Assembly: GCA_028583405.1 (NCBI GenBank) | Contig: CM053257.1 | Span: 32,342,636-32,406,635 of the forward strand | Length of the DNA: 64,000 nucleotides | From: Pogonophryne albipinna | Taxonomy: Eukaryota > Chordata > Actinopteri > Perciformes > Artedidraconidae | Direction of reading: 5' to 3' | Shown: piece after piece, positions 1 through 27,035 of the stretch | How the letters are laid out: every line of letters begins with the position of its first letter | How positions within the stretch are numbered: the first letter of the stretch is position 1 | Translations under genes and position numbers: made by a program | The notes under the pieces: model-generated | Told to the model about the DNA's origin: nothing | Databases searched by the model: none | The model's input: only the letters and a program-made list of their open reading frames with translations

Positions 1-60
1 TTGAGTACACTTCAACAGGATCGTTCTGGGAGCAACGTGGTTACGTCATAGAACAAGCAG

Positions 61-200
61 CAACCGTATCCAATGAAACAGCTCCTCTCCGCCACCTTTA
101 ACCAATCACAAGACGGAGGTGTAATCTATCACAGCCAATAGTAACCATGGATGTATAAAGAGAACCGCCCTGCCTCTACTACTCCACGCCGTGTTAAGGT
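61..200 (+). promoter_or_regulatory. pgk1: pgk1 proximal promoter
   Basis: Three CCAAT boxes lie at 70-74, 102-106 and 135-139. A TATA-like TATAAAG lies at 154-160, which would place transcription start near 185 and leave a 5'UTR of about 100 bases before the ATG at 285. The layout fits a strong housekeeping promoter. The start site is inferred from spacing only. Confidence 0.55.
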
Positions 201-284
201 CACCGTCACTCGGTAGCTAACCAGTCGAAGGAAGCGGAGGAGACCCAGCTAAGGAAGGAGCAGAACCGGCAAAATACAAGAAAC

Positions 285-15026
<14,742 letters not shown>

Positions 15027-15515
15027 ACTTCCCATCAGCCCGTTGGTGGGTGTGCGTGAATGTGTGAAAGTGTGTGTGAGAGGTGTGTGTATCTACTCCT
15101 GAAATTCCCTCAAAACAAACGTCGCTTCACCAGCTATTAAATCTTCTATTCCATCTTTGTTTTTAAAGTAAAACCGGAGATGTATTCTGCCTTACTTCAC
15201 CTCACTGAGGAAACGATAGATCAAAAGGCTTGTTGAAGTGGAACTCGTTTATTTCCTCAGATAATCATGTCCTGCTGAATCTGTTCAATCTGGGCGTTAA
15301 CCCCCAAAATACTTAAGCATTGCTCCTGTGTGAATGCTGCGTCACTTTTGCATAGCCAACCATGGAAAACGTCACTCTACCACCCTGAGTGTGTATACAT
15401 ATAAGAATGATGTGTTGTGTGTATGTAGACGGTTTGTCCTTAAATCTGGTCGTTGGTTTCTGAGCTGCTTCATCTGATCTGCTCAGATTAATAAAACCGT
15501 GTAAAAACCTTCCTG
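15027..15515 (+). other. pgk1: pgk1 3'UTR with poly(A) signals
   Basis: Non-coding tail after the pgk1 stop. ATTAAA lies at 15136-15141, AATAAA at 15490-15495 and another AATAAA at 15584-15589. The middle signal is the most likely cleavage guide; usage is inferred. Confidence 0.5.
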
Positions 15516-16277
15516 TCACTGAGTCTTCATTGTAAGGACGTGGTGTCGTGATCACAACTCCAGTCCATCATTACACGGGGTATAATAAAACATAGCTTTA
15601 ATTTAAGACTATCATCCATCACCTCGTAAAACTCAGTTATTGTTTTACTCCGCTACGTGTACCTGGCCGCTTTAGTTACTTCACAAATGTTGATTTTAGC
15701 ACACAATAGTATTGAGTGCTCAGCTGGTTGATATATTATCCTGCATGTGTGACTTTTAACGTGAAATCCTTAATTTCTCAATTAGAAATGACTGGCGATA
15801 ACAAACTTGTACAAATGTTCTAATATTAAGATACAAATCAGAGACGGAATTCTGCTGATAAACTTCTATTTAAATCACTTTAATAAATACGGAAGAAACT
15901 AAACCTATGGGTTCGATCTCTAATCCTGTTGTGAGTTATACATAATGCTTGATCCGTCACCTTTCATGCAAAACACTAATTTTAAATTAGCTCTATAAAC
16001 ATCCAGAGCTTTCTCTTAAGCCTAATGTTATTCTGTGTTTTATTTTAAGTCAAATCAAATGTGATGTAAATAAAAGATTTGACTCTAGGTTTGTGAGGAG
16101 CCGTAACAGTTTTTCAAATCATTCACTTTTGAAAACACTTGCTGAAAGTTCATAACTAATATGTTAAAATGTTGACTCTCGAAAGCACCTAAATATTTCA
16201 GAATACCAACAAGAAATCATGTTTGTAATATTATAACATATTGTTCACCTGTAGATGGCAGCCAAGCTCCATGAGTG
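15516..16277. other. pgk1/lat2 tail-to-tail intergenic region
   Basis: AT-rich sequence with no recognised gene or bounded repeat. A minus-strand AATAAA (TTTATT at 16278-16283) lies at its right edge and probably ends lat2 transcripts. Confidence 0.45.
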
Positions 16278-16404
16278 TTTATTCACACAGCTGTCTACAT
16301 CATTAACACATGACACAGAGCAGGAACACAAACCTTTAAAAAATAATAATTTTACTTTGAATTTAACTCCAAGAGGTCAGGGTGCAGGAACATCTTCTCT
16401 GCTG

Positions 16405-19400
16405 TCAGCCGTTCTCATTCACATAATCTGGCTCATCTGTAAGAAAAGAAAAGGACTGTTTCGATATTTGTACTCAACTCGATTTTCCAGAAGCGAAGCA
16501 ACATCTTCAAATATGTCTCATTTTAAAAAATACCACTGAGATGCTGTATTCTGTCAGGGAGTCCAGGTGAAAATGGAAAGCAAACAAATAAAAAGTTTCA
16601 AATAGACGCACAAATGAGACTAAAAATATACAAAGACGAGACGGCATCACAATTCTATAAGATTAAGAACAAACTGGGATAGATAACCTAAAAAACGAAC
16701 ATACCAGCAGGTTAAAAGAATCTGACAACCTACATTTCTCTTAGTTTCCATCAACTCTCCAAAACCCAAAGATATTTACTTTACAGAGGGTGAAAAAGAT
16801 AAAAGCAGCAACAACTTACATTACTCAAAATAGGACTTAAAACAATTAAAGGTAGGGTAGGTAATTTTGGAGAAGCCAGCTCGAGTGTGCTAGAACTTGA
16901 AAATACACAACTAAAAAAATCTGCCCCTTCCTTCAGACGTCCTTAAAGAGCCCCTCCTCCAACACATGAATGCGCACATGACCAATGAGGGCACGAGATA
17001 AGTTTGTGCACAGATGGAAGGCTGACAGGCAGGTAGGCCGTCCAGTTATTTTAGCCGGGCCGGCTCAGATGATTGGTCGTGCTTTTTGCAGCGCCACGGC
17101 TTCCACAGATGAATTTTTTGATATATTTATTGTCAAAGCATTTAATGTATTCATTGCTATCGGGATGTTAAGAACATTACACGGAATATAACAAAGTGTT
17201 TCTGAACTGAATTACCGACCCCACCTTTAAGCAATTATCAGAATAGGTGCTTTTTTCCTGTCCTGATACACTCTGTTGTGATTGGTCAACCGCTTAGAGA
17301 TGTCCCGCCCCTTAGCCTTTCAGTACAATGTGTCGGATAATAAATAAATATCAATGATAGCACTCACGGTCTTCTTCCTCCTCCACAATTTTGTCCAGAA
17401 AATCCGAGTTCTCGTAGTCGTCCTCGTCTGTTTAATAAAAATAAGATAAAACAAGTTGAGAGTTTTTATTTTGTATCTGTATTATTTGTGTCTGTATTAT
17501 TCCGACTCAATGATTGAACTGACCCTCTTTAATCGGCAGTGATGAGATGACGTTGGCGTAAACAGCTGGATTCTGATCTATAACAATAATGTAATTAATG
17601 TTAAATCAATAATGCTAAACGTATAAAAAGTATTTCAATGTATTTGAGGCCAAAGTGAAGTATAAAGTAAAAATGCTCACCAGTGATTCTTTCTTTAGCC
17701 ATTAGTTCGTTTATGTAAGCTGACATCGGGAGTGGAGCTCTATGCAAACATATAAAATATCACGTCTTTTAACCTTTTTTTCTTTTACTAAAACAATGGA
17801 TATTTAAAAGGTTGCATAATTAACATAATACATCGTTTATTAGAACATACTAGATCCGTCATACCTACGTTTGTTAAAGTTTAGGTACAATTAAAAACAC
17901 ATTTATTTCTTTATCTAATTTGTGACAATTTACGAATTATACTTTCTATAAAAAAATACACTTGTATAGTCCATTAGACGTAAAAGAGATTCTACGTTAG
18001 GTGATCTTAAAAGTATTAACAATACAAATATTACTAGCAAAATATTCTTAAAAAATGAAATGACTTATTATGCAAAATGTCCTTTTTCAGCATGAATAAA
18101 AGTTCCTGAAAGAATCTCCTCTTGTATTTTTTTCCAATTAAAAACCGGCTGGGTGATTACATTCTGACAATTGAAAATAATAGTATCGCTATATATAAAA
18201 AATGTATAAAAAGATTGACGCTTTAAGAGATTAAGACTTAAAATAAATCTGCATATTCTTGGTTCAGAAAGGTCTCTTCTTTTCTGACGCAGAATTTAAA
18301 GTGGACCTATTATGCTATATTGGAAAAATATATTGTAGGGCCATACCTATACAAAACATGTCTGTGAAGGTTTTTGCTTAAAATACCAAACAGATCCCCC
18401 ATTGTAGCCATGCCTCATTCTGCTCATACCCCTCTTTTGAAGCCCAGTTAGAGAAACCCGGATTGTGGGTCCTTAGCTTGAAAAAAAAAAAAAGAGGAGG
18501 CGGAGCTAATGCCTGATCAGAATTCTACCGGAGATAAAGTTAAATTCTGCTGTGATAAAACGCCATCCTGTTCTAAACCACATTAAGGATTATTTCTGAA
18601 ACAGTATGGAGCTCAAATGCTTTTTCTCTTGCGGGTTTATCACAAGGTGAGTTTCTTTTTGTATTTCCTGCTTTTTAAACACGTGCTCTCCAGTACAGGT
18701 TAGCTCTGAGTGTTAGCGATGCTAATGTAAACAAAGACGAGATTACGTCCAAAACACGTCAGGCATTGTTTCTGATAGTAACTTTCTTTGGGTCCGCCGC
18801 CGATTTGACGTCATATCGGCAGCAAATCTGTATCCGCTCGTTGTACCCCCGTTTTTAAAAGATTTGGGTACGGAGGAAAAGAGAGAGGGTTTTATTTTCT
18901 GACGCTGCGTGAGTTCCCCGACACACCGGGGACACATATTTATAAAAGACATAAAAAAGTGCATTTTGCATGATAGGTCCCTTTTAATTATTTTCATAAA
19001 AAAAAAAAAAATGCTTCCATTAATTGCTTTTTACAGTTTTTTTAGAAATACAAACGAGTAAAAGTAAAACTTACACATATGTGTGTTCTGGATTTCCGGT
19101 TTGAGCTGCAGCGACAGTAGGGATGAACATATGTGAAAATGCAAACCCTTAATAAGTATAATGATATCTACAGTATGTTTTAAATAGTGTGTGTTAGGTG
19201 TGTGTTCTCACCATCCGAGACATTTTGATAGTCTGACTGCTCGTCATTTGCAGCTGTAAGACATTGTCGTTATAATTTAACTTCCACTGTTAGTGTGCAT
19301 TGACATCTTTAGCATGAGAAAAATATGGTACCTGTTGAAAAGTCCTCAAAGTCCTCTTGAGTTTCTCTAAAAAACAAATCAAATGATTATTTTATTTTTT

Positions 19401-22400
19401 ATCACGGGACATTTTGTATATGTTGAGAGAAATGTTACTAGTTTGCCATAACACTGTTTTCTATGGAAGTCCATACAGGACTTTATTAAAATGTTCATTT
19501 AAATATTAAATAGCATAATTTACCATGTTGTAAAAATGAAAACACTGCAATTTCAATTCTCATATAGCGTATACTTGTTTGGTTGATTTCAGTCACAAGG
19601 CCATTTTATGACCATTAGAAAGTGACATTTAAAGCGCCGTTTGACATTTTCATAAACGGAGAAAAGATGAATGGAATATAAACAATGTGACCTGACCTTT
19701 TTAATTTATCAAAGCAATATGAATCATGGGCGGTTCTGGGGGGGGGACCAACAGGGACCAGAGCCCCTGTGACACGGAGCATAACAAATAATAATATATT
19801 TTAACAAAGTAATCGACACAAACTCTGTTACTAATTCAAACACCAATAATGGTATTTTATGTTATTTTAGGCGATATGACTTGTTGAATGTTAAAATCTC
19901 CTTCTTCCAGCATTAAACAACTGTAAAAGTATTTCACCTAACCCTAACCCTAAATGAAAACAGTATTTGACTTTAAAAAGACGATAAGAAATGTAATGAT
20001 AAACACATACACTGTGGTTGAAGTGATCTTGTTTGCTCTGGTGACTGAAACACAAAACAGCACAATAAAAGGAGTCAAAATAAGTTCTATAATCTTAAAG
20101 TTGGATGATCAAAATAAATAACCGTACCTGTTTTTGATTCTGTCACAGCAAACCTACTTCCCCCCCGTTGGCTGTCAAGATATTAAACAAATCCGTATAT
20201 ATTAAATATGAATTTTAACAAAGAAATAACCACAGTGTTGACGGGAAGATTGAAAAGAAAATGAGAGCAATTTTCTAACTGTTAATGTGGTTTTGTATGC
20301 GGTTCTTTTAAAATATCCATGTTAATTATATGGATGATTTCAACAGACAGTCTGTATAATCATTTGACAGTTTTGTGTTTATTTTTTCTTCCGAATCTGT
20401 TTGAAACAACAGGCAAAGTGATCTTCTGTGGAACAAATACTCACAACGTCCTCGGGTCGTATATCTGATGCTCCTCGTGGATGATCTCTGCAACGACACA
20501 CAGCAGTTATCAAATCTTTATTATCAAAGCATCCATATTGTCTAATTCGCACTGATTTGACATTCAACTCAAATGTGTTGAACATACAGTCGGCTGGTTT
20601 ATAAAAATCTGGTATTGTTCATTGTGGGATACTTTTTAACCCACATTATTATTCAACACTTTGAACTAGGCTGCTGATGAAACCAGTCATTGGTGAAGTT
20701 ACTGTAAACCACATGTGTCAAACTCAAGGCCCGGGGGCCAAATCAGGCCCGTGGTGGATTTAATTTCGGCCTGCAGGATCATTTGTAATTTCTATTAGAT
20801 CTGGCCCGCCTGTATATTGCACGCACACCTTCACTCCATCCTCAGGGTCTCCTCAGCTCAGAGCCTGAGCCCAAACATTGATGAACTTCCACCCAAGATG
20901 AGATGCCAAGTATCTGAACTAGCATCACAGAGCAGCACACTGAGTTTAATGGATGTTTCCTTCTGCACTTTTTCTCTCACGACAACAGGGCATGTTTGGT
21001 TTTTTCATTGAGGGAAATAGTTTTGTTGAAGCTGTTGTTGGCCTGTGGGAAAATGTACTCATAAGAAATGACTCTGGAAAAGCTGCAGATAGAGCCATAA
21101 GAAATGAATGCAGCTGATTATTTAATGTTTAATGTTGTTTTTATAGGCAATCATTTAAGCTTTGTTAGTTCCAGGTTTAATATGTGCAATAAGTTCATTT
21201 CAATACGTTTTGCAATAAACATTGAACCAGTCCGGCCCTCCACTAGTTTTTTTTATTTTGGCCCACTGTGTATGTGAGTTTGAGACCCCTGCTGTAAACA
21301 AACAGAGCTGATGGTAAAGGAGCTTCAATCAGAAATGGAAAATGTTACAGGGCCATGCAACGCTTGTCAGACCATCAGCGTGTTTCCATCCGCCTACGTG
21401 ATGCTGCTGTATGTTCATGTTGTCCTCTTGTGAACTCCTCTATCTGTGGTGGGTAGTTTAATCCCCAGCAGTGCTTTATTTCTTTAATATAATCATGTGT
21501 TTGTATGTTTGTTTCTCAGAATCAACAAACAGCGTTGTGACGATGCAATTTCCAGTTTATCCAAGAGGGGATTTAAAAAGTTTTGTTTAATCGTTTATTT
21601 GAACCGCACATCGATGAACACTTTAAAACGTAAATGAGCCGGATTTGAGCTTTAAGCTAATTTCCATCCGCAGTCTCCTCACATACAACATACAAGACCA
21701 TGACATTTATATACATAGCAAAAATAAATACATGACATGCAGAAAGTGCAAAAGAGCAAGAGCAGCATGTAAGCATTTACCACATGGCAGTACAATGTAG
21801 CAGCTATGATATGTAAAGTGCACGAGGAGATACCCCTGTGTTAAAGTGCATTTAGCGGTGATTGTACGTCTGTTTGTTTCTCAACCATTCTTTGAGTTGA
21901 CTTTTAAAACTATTGAGAGTGGGACAATCCCGTATCTCAGTTTGGAGGCTATTCCAGAATGAGCTGCCTTTAATGGAGAGGACATTTTGTCCAAAAGTGG
22001 TCCGTCTGCGATGGACTTCACAGTCTCCTCTGGTGTCAGACCTAGTGCAGCCTCCAGTGTGTTTTGTGTGGATGAGTTCCCCTAAGGGGGGGGGGGGTCA
22101 GTCCATGTAAACATTTATAAATAAAACAGATAGTTTTAAAAGACTTAAAATGGTCAAAACCCAAGAAATTGTGTTTTTCAAGGATGGTGCCGTGGTGGTA
22201 TGAATATGGCTTTCTGTCAAACACCTTGATAGTAACGGAATAGTTTGCATCCTTCAGTTTCAAGACGTTAGAAATCAACAAATGTGGAGAAACGTGTCTT
22301 CACTGACCTCACCACCTTCAAAAAACTCACCTCTTCAATCTGGCTTTTAATGTGTGATTGTTGTTGTATTGCTTGATTTTAAATTTGACTTCAACTATAT

Positions 22401-23568
22401 TTATTTGTTGTTCTTTTCTTTTCACTATCTCTGTAAAGCGACTTTGAACACCTGTAAAAGCACTTACAAAATAAATCTATTATTATTATTATTCACTGGA
22501 CAGGAAGGGGACGAAAAACGTTATTCTGGAAAGTAACTAAAGCTGATAAATGTAGTGGAGTAAAAGGTACGATAGCTTCCCTTGAGATGTGTGAGAGGTG
22601 AAGTATAAAGCATATTTAAATGGAGTTTAAAGTTAAGTATAAGTTCCTTAGTTCCGAAGGGTCGCCGGGTCACGGCACGATCATTTCACAGTGTGTAGTA
22701 CTGTGTGCATGTGTGACAAAAATAAAGAGGGTTCAATCCTCGTATTCAAAGTATAGTACTTGGGTAAATACTTAATCTACTAAAAAATATGTAGTTCTAA
22801 TCTTACTAGTAATCATTTGGTTTTGATCATTAATATCATTACTTAAAACATCTGTGTATATGGTGACATGGTGATTTTTAAATATTCATTGTTGTATATT
22901 GTACTTTTTATGATATTATAAATATTTGTATTCTTTTATTTAATATTCTTAATCCTCAGTTTAACTTGAACTCCTTATGTGTATATTTTTATTTTATCTT
23001 TGTTAGTTTTTTGGGGGAAAGGTTTGAATAGAGCTCCCTAATTTCCCCGGGATAAATAAAGTATTTGGATTCTTACTAAAAAATGAGAAAAGCACATTTT
23101 TCTTTATTTAGCGTTTTGAGAATCAAGCCCACATGTCGAGAATACAATTGAATTGTTGAGAATACATTTAATATGTCAAGAAAGTCAAACATGAGTTATA
23201 GTGTTAGATATATGAGACAAAATAAATCAGAGGAATATTTTAAGCGTCAAAAAACAAAACTAGTAGCATTAGCACGGATACAGAAAGTCTGACGTTAGCA
23301 CCTGTACCTGAACGTAGCACAAGCCCACAAAGGAGCTTATTCTTAACCCCAGGCTGAAAAGGGCAGTATAGTAGAAAGTGTGAACGTTTCCTCCCTAAAG
23401 ATGATCTAGAGCAGAACCAGCCCAGGACTGACCCAGATCGTTTTACTGTGGGAGGGAAATTATGCACTTACTGGATTTCTTCTTGCATCGCAGGCAGAGC
23501 ACTGAGAGCAGACTCAGAGACAGAACCGACCCGACGGTCAGGACCAGAACGTCGGAGCTTCCTATCAT
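16405..23568 (-). CDS. lat2: LAT2/NTAL-like transmembrane adaptor, complete (11 coding exons)
   Basis: Membrane scaffold that recruits GRB2-type SH2 proteins after immune-receptor stimulation in non-T leukocytes. Coding exons in order: 23568-23472, 20487-20445, 20171-20128, 20044-20011, 19366-19332, 19253-19212, 19105-19075, 17739-17681, 17577-17524, 17427-17368, 16436-16405. They total 531 nt and 176 aa, all GT-AG and in phase. Residues 1-6 are a short ectodomain and 7-24 a membrane helix, followed by CLRC (C25, C28), the palmitoylation motif of LAT proteins. YxN motifs occur at Y93, Y117, Y135, Y151 and Y171; TYV at 107-109 is a further tyrosine site. The C-terminus EPDYVNEN matches human LAT2 EPDYVNGE, and SDYQN matches its EDYQN. 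The chosen ATG gives the usual tiny ectodomain. Human LAT2 is longer (about 243 aa). LAT is the alternative assignment but fits less well. Confidence 0.85.
16846..17230. mobile_element. TTAA-flanked MITE E, copy 1 (lat2 last intron)
   Basis: TTAA flanks both ends and the inverted termini are AGGTAGGGTAGGTAATT and AATTACCGACCCCACCT. Inverted copies lie at 24738-25128 and 38071-38316. The TTAA duplication suggests piggyBac-type mobilisation, which is inference. Confidence 0.78.
17268..17345. repeat. Fragment of MITE F
   Basis: It matches the middle of the elements at 35282-35657 and 44540-45636 (GTGATTGGTCAACCGCTTAG onward). It preserves the empty TTA target that is filled at 44667. Confidence 0.6.
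18296..18987. mobile_element. TTAA-type MITE in lat2 intron, single minisatellite precursor unit
   Basis: The ends TTAAAGTGGACCTATTATGC and GCATGATAGGTCCCTTTTAA are inverted. Near the right end it has one copy of a sequence related to the 37-bp unit (GGGGACACATATTTATAAAA at 18927 onward), not amplified. It separates the two halves of the lat2 cytoplasmic coding exons. Confidence 0.75.
20710..21291. mobile_element. Non-autonomous hAT (Charlie-like) with exact 8-bp duplication
   Basis: The right terminus GAGTTTGAGACCCCTG and left terminus CACATGTGTCAAACTC are inverted, the left having mutated from the CAGGGG form. CTGTAAAC flanks both sides (20702-20709, 21292-21299). A GGCCCG-rich subterminal region is typical of this group. 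Confidence 0.87.
21660..22098 (-). repeat. LINE reverse-transcriptase-end fragment
   Basis: Read on the minus strand it shows decayed LINE ORF2 C-terminal signatures such as FIYKCLHGLTPP and SFWNS-like blocks across this and the adjoining segment. It is related to 31190-31690 but with indels and many substitutions. Confidence 0.55.
22029..22769. repeat. Near-identical segment S, copy 1 (lat2 intron)
   Basis: About 670 bp (22098-22769) matches 31690-32360 with a single substitution seen (ACGTT at 22519 against ACCTT). It ends a LINE-like tail (TTATTATTATTATT at 22480 region) and then runs on. Left of 22029 the similarity falls sharply. Confidence 0.88.
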
Positions 23569-23572
23569 CACT

Positions 23573-23604
23573 GGCACACACACACACACAGACACACACA
23601 CACA
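23573..23604. repeat. CA/GT microsatellite in lat2 5'UTR
   Basis: An interrupted CA repeat (GT on the coding strand) ends about 5 bases upstream of the lat2 ATG. It lies within the exon that starts at 23680 after the acceptor TCTCAACAG. That exon also carries a 7-codon upstream frame. Confidence 0.75.
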
Positions 23605-24002
23605 GATATGATGTGGCTTCTCAGTAGACACAGTTTAAAGATGTGTTCTCTCCTTCATGGCTGAAGTAGCTGCTGTCTTCCTGTTGAGACAGAGCAGTCC
23701 TCAGGATGTGGTTGGCTAAAACAAAATGAAACCTCAACTGTATCTAAAACTGACACCTACGCTTTGGAAGCATCAGTAGTGAAACTGAGTACATTTACAC
23801 CCCTTTAAGTACTTCTTATACTTTACTAAAGTGTTTCCATTGTTGGCAACTTTATACATCAGTTCCATCACATCCATTTGATATGATAATAGTGGATACA
23901 ATTGAATAATATATCGTAGTTACGGTAATATAGGATGAGACACGATAGCTGGAAAGATACAATACTATATAACATAAGATATGATAAAAATAATTTAAAA
24001 AA

Positions 24003-24405
24003 AACACAAGAGTTATTGTAAGTAACTAAGTACATTTACTCAAGTACTTAAGTAACATGTTGAGGTACTTAAACATACTTGAGTATTTTCATTTTGTGCT
24101 ACTTTGTACTTCTACTCCACTACAATTCAGAGGTACATGGTGTACTTTTACTCCACTACATGTATTTAATACCTTTAGTATACAAAGTCATTCAAACTAG
24201 CTGCACCTTTACCAGCTTTGATAACACTTTAATGATCAATCATTATAAAACATATCATATTATTCTGAAATTGACCAATCTGCACAATAACTACTTTTAC
24301 TGTCGCTACGCTAAGTTTATTTTGATGCTAATCATTTTGTACTTTTACTTGAGTGACATTTTGAATGCAGGACTTTTACTTGTGAGACGACTGCTCGATG
24401 ATTGA
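24003..24405. repeat. hAT-derived repeat, inverted partner of 26370-26795
   Basis: It is rich in AAGTACTTxxACTCAAGTA-type motifs of the common fish hAT MITEs. It is the reverse complement of most of 26370-26795 (shared block around GACTTTGTATAC and TAATGATTGATCAT). Confidence 0.7.
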
Positions 24406-24737
24406 TGTATATCAGTGATAATATGTGTGGTTTTAAACATCAGCTGTAGGGACTTCCTGTTCTGAGCTGTGCTGCTAAAGCCACTAATCATCTACTAAAT
24501 GTTGTTTTTATGTGTCTAATGAAGACCCTGAATGAGGTCAGAGGCGTCAGAGTGTCTCGTTCACTTCTCCATTCACTTCGGAAGTGAATAACGTTTTTTT
24601 TCCAGAAACCTCTCTGTGCTTTTCACAAGGAAGTATTGCATAATGTGTTTTTGCTCAAGACTCTTCAATTCCTTTTCTGCCAATAATACTTCTTCTTTTA
24701 TTGTACTATTTGTGCAGAAATTATTTACAAAGCCTAC

Positions 24738-25128
24738 TTAAAGGTGGGGTAGGTAATTCACTTCAGAAACACCTTTTGTTATATTCCATGCAAGGCTCTT
24801 AACATCCCGATAGCAATGAATACATGAAATGCTTTGACAATAAATACATTAAACAATATCATCTGTGGAAGCTGTGGTGCTGTAAAAAGCACGACCAATC
24901 ATCTGAGCCGGCCCGGCTAAAATAACTGGATGGCCTACCTGCCTGTCAGCCTTCCATCTGTGCACAAACTTATCTCGTGCCCTCATTGGTCATGTGCGCG
25001 TTCGTGTGTGTTGGAGGAGGGGCTCTGTAAGGAAGTCTGAAGGAAGGGGCAGATTTTTTTCACCTGCGTACTTTCAAATTCTAGCGCACTCAAGCTGGTT
25101 TCTCCATTCTTACCTACCCTACCGTTAA
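24738..25128. mobile_element. TTAA-flanked MITE E, copy 2
   Basis: It is an inverted copy of 16846-17230, bounded by TTAA at 24738-24741 and 25125-25128, with termini AGGTGGGGTAGGTAATT and CCTACCCTACCG. Confidence 0.78.
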
Positions 25129-25479
25129 CCAAATAAACACAGATAGATACATAACTTATCTACATAGCTGTCGACAAATCAGGAAAAAAATGAAACAATA
25201 ATACATGGCAAAAACATAATGGAGACATTATTAGGTGTACTTTAAGTGTCAGTTCTTCATGTTAATTATACATGTTTTGTGCTCTATACTTTACCCATAT
25301 TTAATCTAAAATATGAACTTGGTTTCTAATTCTCATTGTCATTTTCTCCATTCCATACATTTCATTGGTTGTTCCATCGTGAGTTGATTAGGTTATTATC
25401 TTTGAGCCAATTCCTTGTGATATGTTAATGAGTGCTATTCGTGTCACTGAAAGGGTTAGGGTTAGTTCTTGTTTTGTAT

Positions 25480-26062
25480 CTATATCTACGCCGGGATCCG
25501 GAGTCGAGGCTGATCCTCTTGCTAGTCCTGTGTCTTGGATCCTCTATCCTGAGTTCTGGATTAAGTCGTGGACGTTCGGGTCGTGGCTGAACCTGTCTCT
25601 GCGGTCCTGCCTTGGGTCTCGTCATGCTGCTTCCCTGATGGCTTCCACAGGATTGTAGCTGACATCCTCGTGGATTCATCTTCTTATTACAGACACATGC
25701 ATTTCCTAACATTCGGTCTATATGCTGTAAAATGTATTATCTCTTCGATTTACACACGGCATCTATTGCACGTCTGTCCGTCCTGGGAGAGGGATCCCTC
25801 CTCTGTTGCTCTCCCTGAGGTTTCTCCCATGTTTCCTTTAAACTGTGAGTTTTCTCTGGAAGTGTTTCCTTGTACGATGTGAGGGTCTAAGGACAGAGGG
25901 TGTCGTTTTTCTCATACTGATATTCTGAACAATCTGTGCTGTTGTATTTGCTGTAAAGTGTCTCTACTGTAGGCTATTTTTATTATATGTACAGCACTTT
26001 GGCTCGACCAAAAATCGTTTATAAATGTGCTATATAAATAAAACTTGATTTGATTTGATTTA
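25480..26062 (+). repeat. Retroposon 3' region, copy 2
   Basis: It is homologous to 7623-8760 but uninterrupted, with only one GAGGGTCTAAGGACA unit. It ends with a TATATAAATAAAACTTGATT-type LINE tail. Confidence 0.65.
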
Positions 26063-26369
26063 GGGTTAGGGAATCTTTTGTTGTATTGCCTCTGGTGTTT
26101 TCCCAAGAAATAGAGGATTCTTGTTTCGAAAAATGCCAACAATAACTATTTCCAAGAAGCAGCACAAAACATTACAGGAACAAAGCATATAATCATCATT
26201 CTCCTTCTGCTCTCCACACTCTCTCCAGCATTTTGAAGCGACATTTTGTCTGTATGTGAATTTAGGGTGTCTTGAAGTAACGAATGAATATCTTCCATGT
26301 CTATTCTTCCATTAGTTTAAACATTTGTTATTTCAACGAATTAGTTATGAGTTGTTTATCTTTTGAGAA

Positions 26370-26795
26370 ACAGTGCAGAGTAAAAAAACGTAAAAGTACT
26401 TAAAGTAGCGACATTGTGCAGATTGGTCCATTTCAGAATAATATATATGATATGTTTTATAATGATTGATCATGAAAGTGTTCTCAAAGCTGGTGAAGGT
26501 GCAGCTAGTTTGAATGACTTTGTATACTGCAGGGTAGCTTGTGAATTTACTCCAGGTGGAACTAAAGTCTGATTCAACACTTGATTATATTTCACATCAT
26601 TAATCCACATCTGTGAATTAACTAAAGGTATTAAATACATGTAGTGGAGTAAAATTATGAGATTTACCTCTGAATTGTAGTGGAGTAGAAATACAAAGAA
26701 GCATAACATGGAAATACTCCAGTAAAGTAGGCCTACAAGTACCTCAGAATTGTAAGCACAAACTTGAGTAAGTCTACTTAGTTACTTTACACCCC
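26370..26795. repeat. hAT-derived repeat, inverted partner of 24003-24405
   Basis: It has the same family as 24003-24405 in opposite orientation, so the two could pair across about 2 kb of intron. Confidence 0.68.
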
Positions 26796-26887
26796 TACAA
26801 ACACAAACATTTTAAAGATAATATTAGACATCAACTAGAGCCATTATGTTAGATGTAACTCACTCAATAATGATTGAAGTATTTTAC

Positions 26888-27035
26888 CTCCAGTGGTCCG
26901 CTGCCCTCTTTCTGCTCAGCAGCAGCAAAGAGTTTCCTTTTTCAACATCTCGCCACATCCGTCACACTCGAGGCAGAGAAGACCTCCCCAAAGCTGCTCG
27001 TCTGATCTCTGTGTGCTTTGAGGAGTGGACACAGT
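26888..27035 (-). other. lat2: Possible lat2 5' non-coding exon
   Basis: On the minus strand a GC-richer stretch ends in a donor, CACTGGAG then GTAAAAT (gt at 26887-26886). It lies upstream of the lat2 exon that starts with an acceptor at 23680. The upstream edge is unknown and splicing is inferred. Confidence 0.3.

Noticed and set aside
16255..16539. 94-codon plus-strand ORF between pgk1 and lat2
   Set aside because: It overlaps the last lat2 exon on the other strand and has no recognisable domain.
20011..20044. Ending this lat2 exon at 20013 with donor GTGTAT
   Set aside because: That choice puts a stop in the next exon; using GTATGT two bases later restores the frame and gives VETQEDFEDF.
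25450..25475. Interstitial telomeric repeat (TTAGGG), also near 19938 and 26062
   Set aside because: Only about two units each; chance level in AT-rich DNA.
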